A stretch of 64,000 bases of DNA from contig OZ253469.1 of NCBI GenBank assembly GCA_965261535.1, positions 2,356,001-2,420,000 of the forward strand, given 5' to 3'. The first letter of the stretch is position 1. Each line of letters starts with the position of its first letter. The stretch is from VXNE01 sp965261535 (GTDB lineage Bacteria > Pseudomonadota > Gammaproteobacteria > Pseudomonadales > Azotimanducaceae). The position numbers and the translations under genes are program-made. Positions 17,378 to 26,736 of this stretch are shown in pieces. The notes below the pieces were generated by a model. That model had not been told where the DNA came from. It saw nothing but the letters and a program-made list of their open reading frames with translations, and searched no databases.

Positions 17378-18688
17378 GTGGTCGCGGTGGTTTGGCAGGA
17401 ATGCTTGGGCGGGTTGGTCGAGGAACTGAGTTCGCAGGACTACAATACTTGGATCCGACCGCTGCAGGCTCGGGTCGACGAATCAAGGCTGACCATCCTT
17501 GCGCCGAACCGCTATGTGCGCGAAAGAGTTCAGGAAAAGTACCTCGAACGCATTGCTGAACTGGTGGAACGGTACGGGGACCCGGCGAGTCCGCTTTCGG
17601 TTGAACTCGATGTCGGCGGGAATGAACGGCAGGCAGGGTCGCCGCTGCGGGTGGAGGGCGACAGACACGAGGAAGCGCTCAACAAGACGTTCACCTTCGA
17701 TACTTTCGTCAAAGGCACCTCGAACGAGTTGGCGGTGGCAACAGCGGACCATGTCGCCAAGAATCCTGGAAGATCCTACAACCCACTGCTTCTTTATGGC
17801 GGGGTTGGGTTGGGCAAGACGCACCTGATGCACGCGGTTGGCAATGAGGTTCTGCGTCTTTCGCCGAGAATCCGGGTCACGTACCTGCATTCGCAGGTCT
17901 TTGTGCAAGAGATGGTGCGAGCGTTGCAGACCGGTACCATGCAGGCTTTTACCCAATACTATCGAAAGGCCGATATCCTGCTGATCGACGATATCCAGTT
18001 CTTTGCCCACAAGGCGCGGTCCCAGGACGAATTCTTCCACGTTTTCAATGCCTTATTCGAACAGCGTAGGCAGATGGTGTTGACCTGTGATCGCTATCCG
18101 CGCGACATTGAGGGGCTGGAGGAACGGTTGGGATCGCGTTTTGTCTGCGGGGTATCGGCGGAAGTGGACCCGCCGGATCTGGAAACGCGGGTAGCGATTC
18201 TGAAGAAGAAGGCAGAAATCGAGGGCTATGAACTCGATGACGAAGTGGCGTTCTTTGTAGCCGACCACATACGCTCGAACGTTCGCGAACTCGAAGGCGC
18301 GCTGCGAAGGATTCATGCCTACGCGCAGTTTACGGGCTTGCGCATCACTGTCGAGCGAGTGCGTGAAGCCCTCCGAGACTTACTGGCGATCCATGATCGG
18401 CAGATCAGCATGGACAACATCCAGACGGTCGTTGCGGAGTACTACAAGATCAGGAAGTCGGATCTGCTGTTGAGACGCAAGACGCGGACCATCGCCAGGC
18501 CGCGGCAGATGGCCATGTTTCTCGCGAAGGAGTTAACGAAGCATTCACTGCCGGAAATCGGCGAGGCGTTCGGCGGTCGCGATCATACGACGGTACTGCA
18601 CGCCTATCGGCGAATAGCGGAACTGAAACAGAGTAACAGCGACATTGCGGAGGACTACCGCAATCTCAGGCGGCGCTTGAGGAGCTAG
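17378..18688 (+). CDS. dnaA: chromosomal replication initiator protein DnaA
   Basis: The 436-residue AAA+ initiator has all four domains. Domain I begins VWQECLGGLVEELSSQDYNT. The ATPase follows with GGVGLGKTH near residue 141 and LLIDDIQFFAHK. The C-terminal DNA-binding signature is GGRDHTTVLHAYRRI. The linker domain II is short, making it smaller than the 467-residue E. coli protein. I take the GTG at 17378 because a purine-rich GGAGGGG (17362-17368) lies just upstream and domain I then starts as in relatives. The longer frame from 17282 adds unconserved residues. dnaN follows after 10 bases. Confidence 0.96.
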   Translation: MVAVVWQECLGGLVEELSSQDYNTWIRPLQARVDESRLTILAPNRYVRERVQEKYLERIAELVERYGDPASPLSVELDVGGNERQAGSPLRVEGDRHEEALNKTFTFDTFVKGTSNELAVATADHVAKNPGRSYNPLLLYGGVGLGKTHLMHAVGNEVLRLSPRIRVTYLHSQVFVQEMVRALQTGTMQAFTQYYRKADILLIDDIQFFAHKARSQDEFFHVFNALFEQRRQMVLTCDRYPRDIEGLEERLGSRFVCGVSAEVDPPDLETRVAILKKKAEIEGYELDDEVAFFVADHIRSNVRELEGALRRIHAYAQFTGLRITVERVREALRDLLAIHDRQISMDNIQTVVAEYYKIRKSDLLLRRKTRTIARPRQMAMFLAKELTKHSLPEIGEAFGGRDHTTVLHAYRRIAELKQSNSDIAEDYRNLRRRLRS

Positions 18689-18698
18689 GAAGGGAAAA

Positions 18699-19832
18699 AT
18701 GAAATTCAGCACTGACCGAGGGACGCTGCTGAGGGCCGTCGCCATGGTTGCGGGTGTTGTCGAACGACCGCAACAGACGCAAGCAATTCTACCCGTCCTG
18801 TCGCACCTGCTATTCGACTGCAACGAGGAAGGCCTGTCGATCACCGGTACGGACCTCGAAGTCGAATTGAATGTGCGTGTGCGCGATGGCGTTGAGGTTG
18901 AACAGCCTGGGCGCGCGACCATGCCGGGTCGCAAACTGGCGGAGATATGGCGGTCATTGCAAGATGGGTTGCCGGTATCGGTAGAGGCGGGCGACAAGGT
19001 GACGGTGCGCTCGGGTCGAAGCCGTTTTCAGCTAGCGACGTTGCCAGCCGAAGAATATCCGGCAATGGAGACCGGAGGAGAAGGAGAAACCAAGCTGTCG
19101 GTTCCGCCCGGCGAACTGCGGCGCCTGTTAGACCAAACCAGTTTCGCCATGGCGCAACAGGACGTCCGGTACTATCTGAACGGTTTGCTGTTCGAAGTCA
19201 CCGATAGCCATATTCGGGCCGTCGCGACAGATGGGCACCGGTTGGCAATGTGCACACTACCCGGAGGCGCGCAAGGGGCGGATCGTGTCCAGGCCATCAT
19301 CCCGCGAAAAGGCGTGGTCGAACTCGGTCGCCTGCTAACCGACGCCGAAGAGGCCGTGGAAATCGCCTTGGGAATGAACTACTTGCGGGCTAAGCACGCA
19401 GGATACACCTTGACAACGAAGTTGGTGGAAGGACAGTTCCCGGACTACGTCAAGGTCATTCCCAATGTGGGAGAGCGCCAGTTATCGGGTGATCGTGCCA
19501 CCTTGCGGCAGTCATTTCTGCGAGCGGGGATTATCGGTAGCGACCAGCATCGTGGTGTTGTTCGCCTGGTCCGGCTGGCGCTTGAAACGGATCGCCTGGT
19601 CGTGAAGGCGAACAACGCGGAAACGCAGGAGGAAGCCGAAGAAGAGGTTTCCGTGGGCTATCAGGGTGAACCGTTCGAAATTGGCTTCAATGTTGATTAC
19701 CTCCAGGATGTTTTGGGGGTGGTCGATACGGAAGATGTCCGCATTTCGATTTCGGATAATGGCGGAAGCGCCTTGATCGAAACGGGCGGCTCGGAAGAGT
19801 CGGTGTTCGTTGTCATGCCGATGCGCCTATGA
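18699..19832 (+). CDS. dnaN: DNA polymerase III sliding clamp (beta subunit)
   Basis: The 377-residue protein has the three repeated clamp domains, with MKFSTDRGTLLRAVAMVAGVV at the start split over the family N-terminus, ATDGHRLAMC in the middle and the C-terminal FVVMPMRL. The dimeric ring tethers the replicative polymerase to DNA. It is slightly longer than the 366-residue E. coli protein because of an acidic insert near residue 310 (ETQEEAEEEVSV). A GGAAGGG stands before the ATG. It is followed by recF, whose probable start lies 4 bases after the stop. Confidence 0.96.
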   Translation: MKFSTDRGTLLRAVAMVAGVVERPQQTQAILPVLSHLLFDCNEEGLSITGTDLEVELNVRVRDGVEVEQPGRATMPGRKLAEIWRSLQDGLPVSVEAGDKVTVRSGRSRFQLATLPAEEYPAMETGGEGETKLSVPPGELRRLLDQTSFAMAQQDVRYYLNGLLFEVTDSHIRAVATDGHRLAMCTLPGGAQGADRVQAIIPRKGVVELGRLLTDAEEAVEIALGMNYLRAKHAGYTLTTKLVEGQFPDYVKVIPNVGERQLSGDRATLRQSFLRAGIIGSDQHRGVVRLVRLALETDRLVVKANNAETQEEAEEEVSVGYQGEPFEIGFNVDYLQDVLGVVDTEDVRISISDNGGSALIETGGSEESVFVVMPMRL

Positions 19833-19836
19833 CGAC

Positions 19837-20919
19837 GTGATCGTCGAGCGCCTGGAGCTCAGAGACTTCCGAAACATCGCGGCCGCAACACTAGAACTGT
19901 CGCCGCATTTCAACTTCTTGATCGGCCCGAATGGGGCCGGCAAGACGGTTGTTCTTGAGGCGCTGCACCTTCTCCTTCGCGGTCGTTCTTTCAGGACTCG
20001 CAGGGTTTCATTTCTCGTTCGGCACGGAGCGCAGGGTTTGGCCGTGCAAGCGCTGTGTCGAGATCCTGTCCGCGGACGCGAACACATTTCCCTGTCGAAG
20101 GATCGTGCGAACCGCACGGAATTGCGCGTGAACGAAGAGCCCATCAAGCAAACATCCGCAATCGCGGGACTGCTACCGTTGCAGCTTCTGCTACCGGATC
20201 TCGCAGACCTCGTATTTGGCGAACCGCGGGGACGGCGACAATGGCTGGATTGGGGAACGTTTCACGTGAAACACGACTACATCGATGTGTTGCGACGCTA
20301 TATGCGGGTGTTGCGGCAGCGCAATGCGCTATTGCGAAGCGGTGATGCGCGTACGCTGGACACTTGGACGGAACACATGATCGAGACGGGAGGAGCCGTG
20401 ATCAGCGCAAGGACGGACTACGTCCGAACGGTGCGCGATGCGCTGCTCTCCTGTGTCGAGGCGCTGGCGCCAGGTCTGGACATCCGGGCGCGCCACTATC
20501 CGGGATTTAGTGGCGATTCTTTCGCCGAAGAGGTAGGCGCGCATACCCCAGGCGATGTAAAATTAGGGTTCACGCAAGTTGGACCGCACCGAGCCGACGT
20601 AAGGCTCGAAGCGGGCGACAACGCGGCTGCCGGCGTGCTATCACGCGGTCAAGGAAAGCTCGTGGCGAGCGCCATGAGAATCGGTCAGGCAAGAGGGTTG
20701 CTAACCGATCAGTCCCGCCGGCCAAGCCTGTTTTTGATCGATGACGTGTGGACGGAGCTCGACGACGACCACAGCGCGCGATTTATGCGGCTTCTCGACG
20801 AAATGGGGTGTCAGATTCTAGCGACATCAACACATGAGCCCGTGGCTGCGCGTAGCGTTTCGGCGGATAGGGTGCGCGTGTTCCACGTGAAACACGGCCA
20901 GATAGCGCCCGCCGACTAG
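19837..20919 (+). CDS. recF: DNA replication and repair protein RecF
   Basis: The 360-residue SMC-like ATPase of gap repair has LELRDFRNIAAATLELSP, Walker A GPNGAGKT, the LSRGQGKLV signature and the Walker B segment LFLIDDVWTELDDD. RecF helps load RecA at single-strand gaps with RecO and RecR. The GTG at 19837 aligns with the usual N-terminus and lies just after the dnaN stop, suggesting re-initiation; no clear ribosome binding site is visible. Two parS-like palindromes fall inside this gene, each encoding the peptide FHVKH. Confidence 0.95.
   Translation: MIVERLELRDFRNIAAATLELSPHFNFLIGPNGAGKTVVLEALHLLLRGRSFRTRRVSFLVRHGAQGLAVQALCRDPVRGREHISLSKDRANRTELRVNEEPIKQTSAIAGLLPLQLLLPDLADLVFGEPRGRRQWLDWGTFHVKHDYIDVLRRYMRVLRQRNALLRSGDARTLDTWTEHMIETGGAVISARTDYVRTVRDALLSCVEALAPGLDIRARHYPGFSGDSFAEEVGAHTPGDVKLGFTQVGPHRADVRLEAGDNAAAGVLSRGQGKLVASAMRIGQARGLLTDQSRRPSLFLIDDVWTELDDDHSARFMRLLDEMGCQILATSTHEPVAARSVSADRVRVFHVKHGQIAPAD
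20258..20273. promoter_or_regulatory. parS-like centromere site 1
   Basis: CGTTTCACGTGAAACA matches the bacterial parS consensus TGTTTCACGTGAAACA at 15 of 16 positions and keeps the full 14-bp palindromic core. It lies inside recF, about 2.9 kb past the start of dnaA, as expected for an origin-proximal centromere bound by ParB. Confidence 0.8.
20879..20894. promoter_or_regulatory. parS-like centromere site 2
   Basis: TGTTCCACGTGAAACA matches the parS consensus at 15 of 16 positions. It lies near the end of recF, about 620 bases after the first site and just before gyrB. Two near-perfect copies this close are unlikely by chance. Confidence 0.8.
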
Positions 20920-20927
20920 GCGCCCAC

Positions 20928-20963
20928 ATGGCCTCCGATATGGCCTCCGATATGGCCTCCGAT
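20928..20963 (+). repeat. 12-base tandem repeat at the gyrB start
   Basis: The unit ATGGCCTCCGAT occurs three times without interruption and encodes Met-Ala-Ser-Asp each time; a partial fourth unit, ATGGCA, follows. The repeat multiplies the start codon and may vary in copy number by slippage. Confidence 0.9.
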
Positions 20964-23363
20964 ATGGCAAAGTACGACTCAGAAAACATCCAGGTGTTGC
21001 GCGGCCTGGACCCGGTGCGCAGGCGCCCGGGCATGTATATCGGCGACACCGACGATGGCACCGGCCTGCATCACATGGTGCAGGAACTCATCGATAACTC
21101 GATCGATGAAGCGCTCGAAGGTTACTGCGACGAGATCAGGGTGATCCTCCACCCCGGGGAGGCCGTGACGGTAACCGACAATGGCCGCGGCATCCCCGTC
21201 GATATTCACTCGGAAGAAGGCGTCTCCGCAGCCGAAGTGATCATGACAACGCTTCATTCGGGCGGAAAGTTTGACGAGAGCAGCTACAAGGTCTCGGGGG
21301 GACTGCACGGTGTCGGCGTTTCCGTGGTGAACGCCCTGTCTGACGAATTTCGCCTGACCGTCCACCGCGACGGGCAAACATTTCAACAAACCTATCGGCA
21401 CGGAGACCCGCAAGCGCCGTTGGCGGCTGTCGGAGAAACCGACCTGCATGGAACGGAGTGCTATTTCAGGCCCTCTCCGGATACGTTCCGCAATATCGAG
21501 TTCCACTACGACATCCTGGCCAAGCGACTGCGGGAACTTGCCTTCCTCAATTCGGGGCTCGCCATCTGGTTGGTCGACGAGCGCGTGGGCAAGGAAGAGC
21601 GTTTCCTCTATGAGGGCGGGCTGCGAGCGTTCGTCGAGTACCTGAACCAGAACAAGACGCCGCTGAATGGGATCGTGCACTTCTCCACGCAGCGGCCGGA
21701 TGGCATCGGTGTTGAAGTCGCCATGCAGTGGAACGATGGTTTTCAGGAGCAGGTATTCGCCTACACGAATAATATCCCCCAAGGCGATGGCGGCACCCAT
21801 GTGGCGGGCTTCCGAAGCGGACTGACGCGCACGCTGAATCAATATATCGACCGGGAAGGGCTAGGGAAAAAAGATCAGGTCGCGACCACCGGCGACGATG
21901 CGCGGGAGGGACTTGTCGCGGTCATATCCATCAAGGTTCCCGATCCGAAGTTTTCTTCGCAGACGAAGGATAAGTTGGTTTCGAGCGAGGTGAAGGGAGC
22001 GGTCGAGCAAGAACTGGCGCGGCAGTTTTCCGAATATCTCGAGGAACACCCGAATGATGCGCGAGCCGTCGTGACGAAGATGATCGACGCCGCCCGAGCG
22101 CGCGAGGCCGCGCGGAAGGCGCGGGAACTGACCCGTCGGAAGAGCGTGCTAGACATCGCTGGGTTGCCAGGGAAGCTCGTTGATTGCCAGGAAAAGGACC
22201 CTGCCTTGTCGGAACTCTACCTGGTGGAGGGAGACTCTGCAGGCGGTTCCGCAAAGCAAGGTCGGGACCGACGAACCCAGGCGATCCTGCCGCTGCGAGG
22301 CAAGATACTGAATGTAGAGAAGGCGCGGTTCGACAAGATGCTGTCTTCGCAGGAAGTCGGGACGCTGATAACGGCGCTCGGCTGCGGAATCGGCCGCACA
22401 GAGTTCAACCTGGAGAAGCTGCGCTATCACCGCATCATCATCATGACGGATGCCGATGTGGACGGTTCCCATATACGTACGTTGCTGTTGACGTTCTTTT
22501 TTCGGCATATGGTGGAGTTGATCGAACACGGCTACGTGTACATCGCCCAGCCGCCCCTATACAAGATCAAGCGCGGTCGTCAGGAGCAGTACGCCAAGGA
22601 CGACGCCGAACTCGACCTATATTTCCTGCAGTCCGCATTGCACAACACGAAGCTTCATGTCCACGCGGACGCGCCGGCCATGGCCGATACGTCCCTTGAA
22701 GCCCTCGCGCGGCGGTATCATGATCTCCTCGGGCGATTGACATCGCTCGCGCGGCGCTACCCGCTCGTTGTGACTTGCGCGATGCTCGAAGCGCCGCGCC
22801 TCACCCTTGCCGAAATCACGCGCGAAGCCCAGGTTCGGGAGTGGGCAGATACCTTCGCCAAGCAGCTTGGGGAAATCGACCCGAGCTATGCGGTGGACGT
22901 GGAGTATGACGCGGAACACCATATTTTCTGTCCCCGGGTGCAGGTCACCACCTATAGCGGTACCGTGGACACGCGGCTCGGCTACCAGTTCTATGTGTCA
23001 CGGGAGTACGCGGAACTGTGCGACCTCGCCAACGATCTGGACGGTTTGCTCGAAGAGGGGGCATTCGTGGCCCGAGGAAGCCGTACCGAACGGGTGAGCA
23101 CATTCTCTCAGGCGTTTGAATGGATCCTGAGCGAGGCGAGGCGCGGTGTGGATCTTTCGCGCTACAAGGGTCTTGGGGAAATGAACCCGGAGCAGTTATG
23201 GGAAACAACCATGGACCCCGCCGAGCGGCGCATGCTGCTTGTCAAGGTGGACGATGCGGTGGCCGCCGATAGGATGTTCACGACCTTGATGGGAGATCAG
23301 GTTGAACCGCGCCGCGCGTTCATCGAAAGCAACGCCCTGTCGGTGGTCAATCTGGACGTGTGA
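20928..23363 (+). CDS. gyrB: DNA gyrase subunit B
   Basis: GyrB is the ATPase subunit of gyrase, which introduces negative supercoils. Features in order are VRRRPGMYIGDTDDGTGLHH, the GHKL ATP site with GLHGVGVSVVNALS, the TOPRIM motifs EGDSAGGSAKQGRDRRTQA and DADVDGSHIRTL, and the C-terminal YKGLGEMNPEQLWETTMDP. It has 811 residues if translation begins at the first ATG. The N-terminus is odd: a 12-base unit is repeated three times so that four in-frame ATGs occur at 20928, 20940, 20952 and 20964. Only the last closely resembles the normal GyrB start. It begins 8 bases after recF. Confidence 0.97.
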   Translation: MASDMASDMASDMAKYDSENIQVLRGLDPVRRRPGMYIGDTDDGTGLHHMVQELIDNSIDEALEGYCDEIRVILHPGEAVTVTDNGRGIPVDIHSEEGVSAAEVIMTTLHSGGKFDESSYKVSGGLHGVGVSVVNALSDEFRLTVHRDGQTFQQTYRHGDPQAPLAAVGETDLHGTECYFRPSPDTFRNIEFHYDILAKRLRELAFLNSGLAIWLVDERVGKEERFLYEGGLRAFVEYLNQNKTPLNGIVHFSTQRPDGIGVEVAMQWNDGFQEQVFAYTNNIPQGDGGTHVAGFRSGLTRTLNQYIDREGLGKKDQVATTGDDAREGLVAVISIKVPDPKFSSQTKDKLVSSEVKGAVEQELARQFSEYLEEHPNDARAVVTKMIDAARAREAARKARELTRRKSVLDIAGLPGKLVDCQEKDPALSELYLVEGDSAGGSAKQGRDRRTQAILPLRGKILNVEKARFDKMLSSQEVGTLITALGCGIGRTEFNLEKLRYHRIIIMTDADVDGSHIRTLLLTFFFRHMVELIEHGYVYIAQPPLYKIKRGRQEQYAKDDAELDLYFLQSALHNTKLHVHADAPAMADTSLEALARRYHDLLGRLTSLARRYPLVVTCAMLEAPRLTLAEITREAQVREWADTFAKQLGEIDPSYAVDVEYDAEHHIFCPRVQVTTYSGTVDTRLGYQFYVSREYAELCDLANDLDGLLEEGAFVARGSRTERVSTFSQAFEWILSEARRGVDLSRYKGLGEMNPEQLWETTMDPAERRMLLVKVDDAVAADRMFTTLMGDQVEPRRAFIESNALSVVNLDV

Positions 23364-23392
23364 ATCTTGGCTGGAGCCCACTAGGCCCAGGG

Positions 23393-24127
23393 TCAACCAT
23401 GGGCCCGCCGCTCTAGTTCGGACATCTCCCGCCGCAGCCATGCCTCCGCTAACTCATTGATCTTATGGTATTTTTCTCCCTTTGCCTCAATGGGAGGCGA
23501 GATTCGCACCTCGATGATTCCCGGGTTCTTCATGAATCGGTGCGCGGGCCAGTAGCGCCCTGCGTCGTGCGCAACCACCAGCACGGGCGCGCCGGTGGAT
23601 GACGCCAGGGCCGCGCCGCCCGGCTGGAACCGGCCTTGCTTGCCCCAGGGCATGCGGGTTCCCTCCGGGAATAACGTTATTGAGAACCCCGCCCGTAGTC
23701 GGTTGGCGCCTTCTTTCATGAGTTGCCTGAATGCGTCGCTCCGAGCATGACGGTTGATGGCGATCGGTTTTAGCAACGAGAAAGCCCAGCCAAAGAAGGG
23801 AATCCAAAGCAATTCGCGCTTGATCAAGGTCGTCTGGGGGCTCAATAGCATCTGCACGAACAACGTGTCCCACGTGCTCTGGTGCTTGACCAGCAGAATG
23901 CAAGCTGTATCCGGCAAGTGTTCCCGCCCCTGGACATGTGCGCGGATGCCGCAGGTGACGGCGAGCCACCACATCACGAAGCGCGTCCAGGCGCCGATGA
24001 CAAACAGGAAACGGACCTTGGGCGGCATCGACCAGGCAATCGCCACCGACAGACTGCCCCAGACTACAGTGGAGACGATGTATCCCAAATAGAACAACGC
24101 GGCCCGCGTCGCGGATATCAACCACAT
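23393..24127 (-). CDS. 1-acyl-sn-glycerol-3-phosphate acyltransferase (PlsC family)
   Basis: The 244-residue membrane protein has N-terminal hydrophobic helices (about 8-32 and 40-60), the catalytic HQSTWD motif near residue 82 and FPEGTRMPWG near 150, the H(X)4D and glycerol-phosphate-binding motifs of the PlsC family. It transfers an acyl chain to lysophosphatidate in phospholipid synthesis. It converges on gyrB with only 29 bases between them and is divergent from the next acyltransferase gene. Confidence 0.9.
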   Translation of the reverse strand: MWLISATRAALFYLGYIVSTVVWGSLSVAIAWSMPPKVRFLFVIGAWTRFVMWWLAVTCGIRAHVQGREHLPDTACILLVKHQSTWDTLFVQMLLSPQTTLIKRELLWIPFFGWAFSLLKPIAINRHARSDAFRQLMKEGANRLRAGFSITLFPEGTRMPWGKQGRFQPGGAALASSTGAPVLVVAHDAGRYWPAHRFMKNPGIIEVRISPPIEAKGEKYHKINELAEAWLRREMSELERRAHG

Positions 24128-24339
24128 CCGCAGCGCCCCGGCTGGTTAGCCGAATTTGACCTATATATCATTTCCCGATGCGGGTTTTGGATGAGGGTAG
24201 CAAACGGTCGAGGTCAGTGGGTGCGCCTCGTCTTTCAAGAAGCTTGCAGCATACAGCCGGATGTGTGGAAAGCCAGCCGCAACTGAAGGCGGCGACCACC
24301 GTTGGCTTGCCGCATCGAGCACGGCGAGGAATGGAAAAC

Positions 24340-25206
24340 ATGCAGCCAAAGCGCGCACTCGTCCGATGCCTGATCGCGGGTTTCCACGTCATGGCTTGCC
24401 TACCACTGCGGGCGGCCAGAGCGGCGGGGACGGTCATCGGCGTGACGGCCTGGTGGCTAAAAACTCGGCCCGCGCGCATCACCTTGTTGAACATCGACGC
24501 ATGCTTTCCGCGCCTGTCGCGACGGCAGCGAAGAGAACTTTGCCGCCGGAGCCTGATCGAAACGGGCCGCCTGATCGCGGAAACGGGCTTTGTCTGGTAC
24601 GGCAAAGCGGACGCGCTGGCGCGATTAGTCCGCGTCGTCAAGGGCGCCGAGCTGATTGACGAACCGGTGGTTGGGGGCACGCTCGTCATCATGCCTCACT
24701 TCGGCAACTGGGAGGTCCTTGCGTACGTTTTTCGCCAGTTGAGGTTAACCGCCCTCTATGCTCCGCCGAGAGTCCCTGGGCTGGAGGAGGAGATGATCCG
24801 GGCGCGGAGCAGGTGGGGCGCAACGATGGCAGCGGCGGATATCCGCGGGTTGCGAACCGTGAAACGCACCCTAGAGAACGGCGGTGTCGTCGTCATCCTG
24901 CCGGATCAGACGCCGGCGCCGGAGGCGGGAGTGCGGGCACCGTTCTTCGGCCGTGAAGCCACGACAATGACGCTCGCGCATCGGTTGCTGACAGAGCAGA
25001 CCCGTGTGATTGTGGCCACAGCGCAAAGGACGCACGGGGGTTTTGAAGTGCGCTACGCGCTTGTAGATGACCGAATTCGCGATCCGGATCCGATCGTAAG
25101 CGCCACCGTGATGAATGCTGCGATTGAATCCGAGGTGCTTCGCGAACCCGCCCAATACCAGTGGGAGTACAACCGATTCCGGTACCCGCTACACGGGAGC
25201 GGATAA
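24340..25206 (+). CDS. lysophospholipid/lipid A acyltransferase (LpxL/HtrB family)
   Basis: The 288-residue protein belongs to the lauroyl/myristoyl acyltransferase family. It has an N-terminal hydrophobic stretch, the catalytic HFGNWE motif, TVKRTLENGG and ILPDQTP, matching LpxL/LpxM enzymes that add secondary acyl chains to lipid A. I place the start at the ATG 24340, which has GAGGA 9 bases upstream; the ATG at 24331 lies directly against that site. The acceptor (lipid A, ornithine lipid or other) cannot be read from sequence. Divergent from plsC. Confidence 0.85.
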   Translation: MQPKRALVRCLIAGFHVMACLPLRAARAAGTVIGVTAWWLKTRPARITLLNIDACFPRLSRRQRRELCRRSLIETGRLIAETGFVWYGKADALARLVRVVKGAELIDEPVVGGTLVIMPHFGNWEVLAYVFRQLRLTALYAPPRVPGLEEEMIRARSRWGATMAAADIRGLRTVKRTLENGGVVVILPDQTPAPEAGVRAPFFGREATTMTLAHRLLTEQTRVIVATAQRTHGGFEVRYALVDDRIRDPDPIVSATVMNAAIESEVLREPAQYQWEYNRFRYPLHGSG

Positions 25207-25240
25207 AAACTTTAATCTATTGACAATAAAGCATTTTTAC

Positions 25241-25265
25241 CTGCCCCACTAGCGGATTGGGGCAG
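25241..25265. terminator. inverted repeat between convergent genes
   Basis: CTGCCCCA and TGGGGCAG form a perfect 8-bp stem around a 9-base loop between the convergent acyltransferase and trkH. There is no T-run on either side, so it may act as a weak bidirectional terminator or stabilise 3' ends. Confidence 0.45.
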
Positions 25266-25287
25266 TATGCGGGCCACGGGCGAGCGC

Positions 25288-26727
25288 TCAACTGCGCCAG
25301 TACGAAGGCGTAAACAGAACCAGCAGGGTGAAAATCTCCAGCCGGCCAAAGAGCATGGTGAGAACGAGCAGCCATTTCGTGACCGCCGGCAAGTCCGCGT
25401 AGTTGACAGCTACCGAGCCGAGTCCGGGACCCAGGTTGTTGAGACACGCGCCGACCGCTGAGAACGCGGTAACGAAGTCGAGGTCCGAAACGCCGAGCAG
25501 CACACAGACCATCCCGAGGAAAATCAGGATGTAGGCGGCGAAAAATCCCCAGACGCTGTCAACGACCCGGTCGGGAATGACCTCCTTGCCAAGTTTCACC
25601 GGGAACACCCCGTTGGGGTGGATCAACCGCCTGATTTCGCGCACGCCCTGTCGGATGATGAGCAAGGCCCGCATCATCTTTATTCCGCCGGCGGTGGAAC
25701 CTGCGCAACCGCCCGCGAATGCCGCGAAGAGCAGCAGAAAGGGGGTGAAGGAAGGCCACGCGCTAAAGTCGGCAGTGGCAAATCCGGTCGTCGTGGTGAT
25801 GGAGACGGCGTGGAATATGCCATCCCGTATGGGATTGTCCGTCGAACCCGGGTGCCGCAGGAGGGCCCAGACCACCAGGAAGGAAACCACTGCGAGGGCG
25901 GCGAGGTAGGTTCTAACTTCTATGTCCGAGAAATATCTCCCCGGCCGGCGCCAGGCGAGAAAGTGCAGACCGAAGTTGATGCCCGAGACAATCATGAAAA
26001 AGATCGCGACCGATTCCACCGCGGGACTGGCGAAGTGGCCGATGCTCGCGTCGTGGGTAGAAAACCCACCGATCGCCACAGTGGAGAAGGCATGGCAGAT
26101 AGCGTCGAATGGCGACATTCCCGCGATCCAGTATGCCAACCCGCAAGCCAGGGAGATGCTGAAGTAGATCAGACATAGCGCCTTTGCGGTTTCGGCGATA
26201 CGCGGCCGAAGCTTCGTGTCCTTGATCGGCCCAGGCGATTCGGCGCGATAGAGCTGCATGCCCCCCACTCCGAGCATGGGCAACACGGCGACCGCCAACA
26301 CGATAATGCCCATGCCCCCCAACCACTGCAGCAGTTGCCGGTAGAACAGAATGGAGCGCGGCAGTTCGTCGAGTCCTGTGATGACGGTCGCGCCTGTCGT
26401 GGTGAGCCCGGAGAGCGATTCGAATGCGGCGTCCGTAAACGAGGCGGCGAGGCTCGGGGCGAGGTACATCGGTAGCGCCCCGAACAATCCCAGGCCGACA
26501 TAGAACAGTGCCGTAATGAGGAATCCCTCGCGGCTGCGAAGGTCCGCCTCGCCGCGCCCAACGAGCCAAAGCACAGCGCCGCTGGCGGCGGTGATGAAGA
26601 ACGCGGTGAGGAATGTCTGAAAGGTGTCCTCGCCATAGATCAACGCGACGATCAGCGGCAGCAGCATGGCGATGCTGAACAGGCAGAGGAGTACGCCCGT
26701 GGTGCGAAGGATGACTCCGAAGTGCAT
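25288..26727 (-). CDS. trkH: Trk potassium uptake system membrane subunit TrkH
   Basis: The 479-residue protein is the potassium-conducting subunit. Its four pore-loop filters are visible as LSGLTTTGATVITGL, AFSTVAIGGFSTHDASIG, VSITTTTGFATADFS and SAVGACLNNLGPGLG, in the repeated M1-P-M2 arrangement. It works with the nucleotide-binding regulator TrkA, whose gene ends 9 bases upstream, so the two form an operon. Length and topology are normal for the family. Confidence 0.95.
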   Translation of the reverse strand: MHFGVILRTTGVLLCLFSIAMLLPLIVALIYGEDTFQTFLTAFFITAASGAVLWLVGRGEADLRSREGFLITALFYVGLGLFGALPMYLAPSLAASFTDAAFESLSGLTTTGATVITGLDELPRSILFYRQLLQWLGGMGIIVLAVAVLPMLGVGGMQLYRAESPGPIKDTKLRPRIAETAKALCLIYFSISLACGLAYWIAGMSPFDAICHAFSTVAIGGFSTHDASIGHFASPAVESVAIFFMIVSGINFGLHFLAWRRPGRYFSDIEVRTYLAALAVVSFLVVWALLRHPGSTDNPIRDGIFHAVSITTTTGFATADFSAWPSFTPFLLLFAAFAGGCAGSTAGGIKMMRALLIIRQGVREIRRLIHPNGVFPVKLGKEVIPDRVVDSVWGFFAAYILIFLGMVCVLLGVSDLDFVTAFSAVGACLNNLGPGLGSVAVNYADLPAVTKWLLVLTMLFGRLEIFTLLVLFTPSYWRS

Positions 26728-26736
26728 CTGGCGTCG

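Noticed and set aside
19810..19836. Longer recF starting inside dnaN
   Set aside because: The extra nine residues (MSCRCAYDD) are not conserved; RecF normally begins at the position of the GTG 19837.
20979..21842. 287-codon minus-strand frame opposite gyrB
   Set aside because: It mirrors the codons of the conserved gyrB gene and has no motif of its own.
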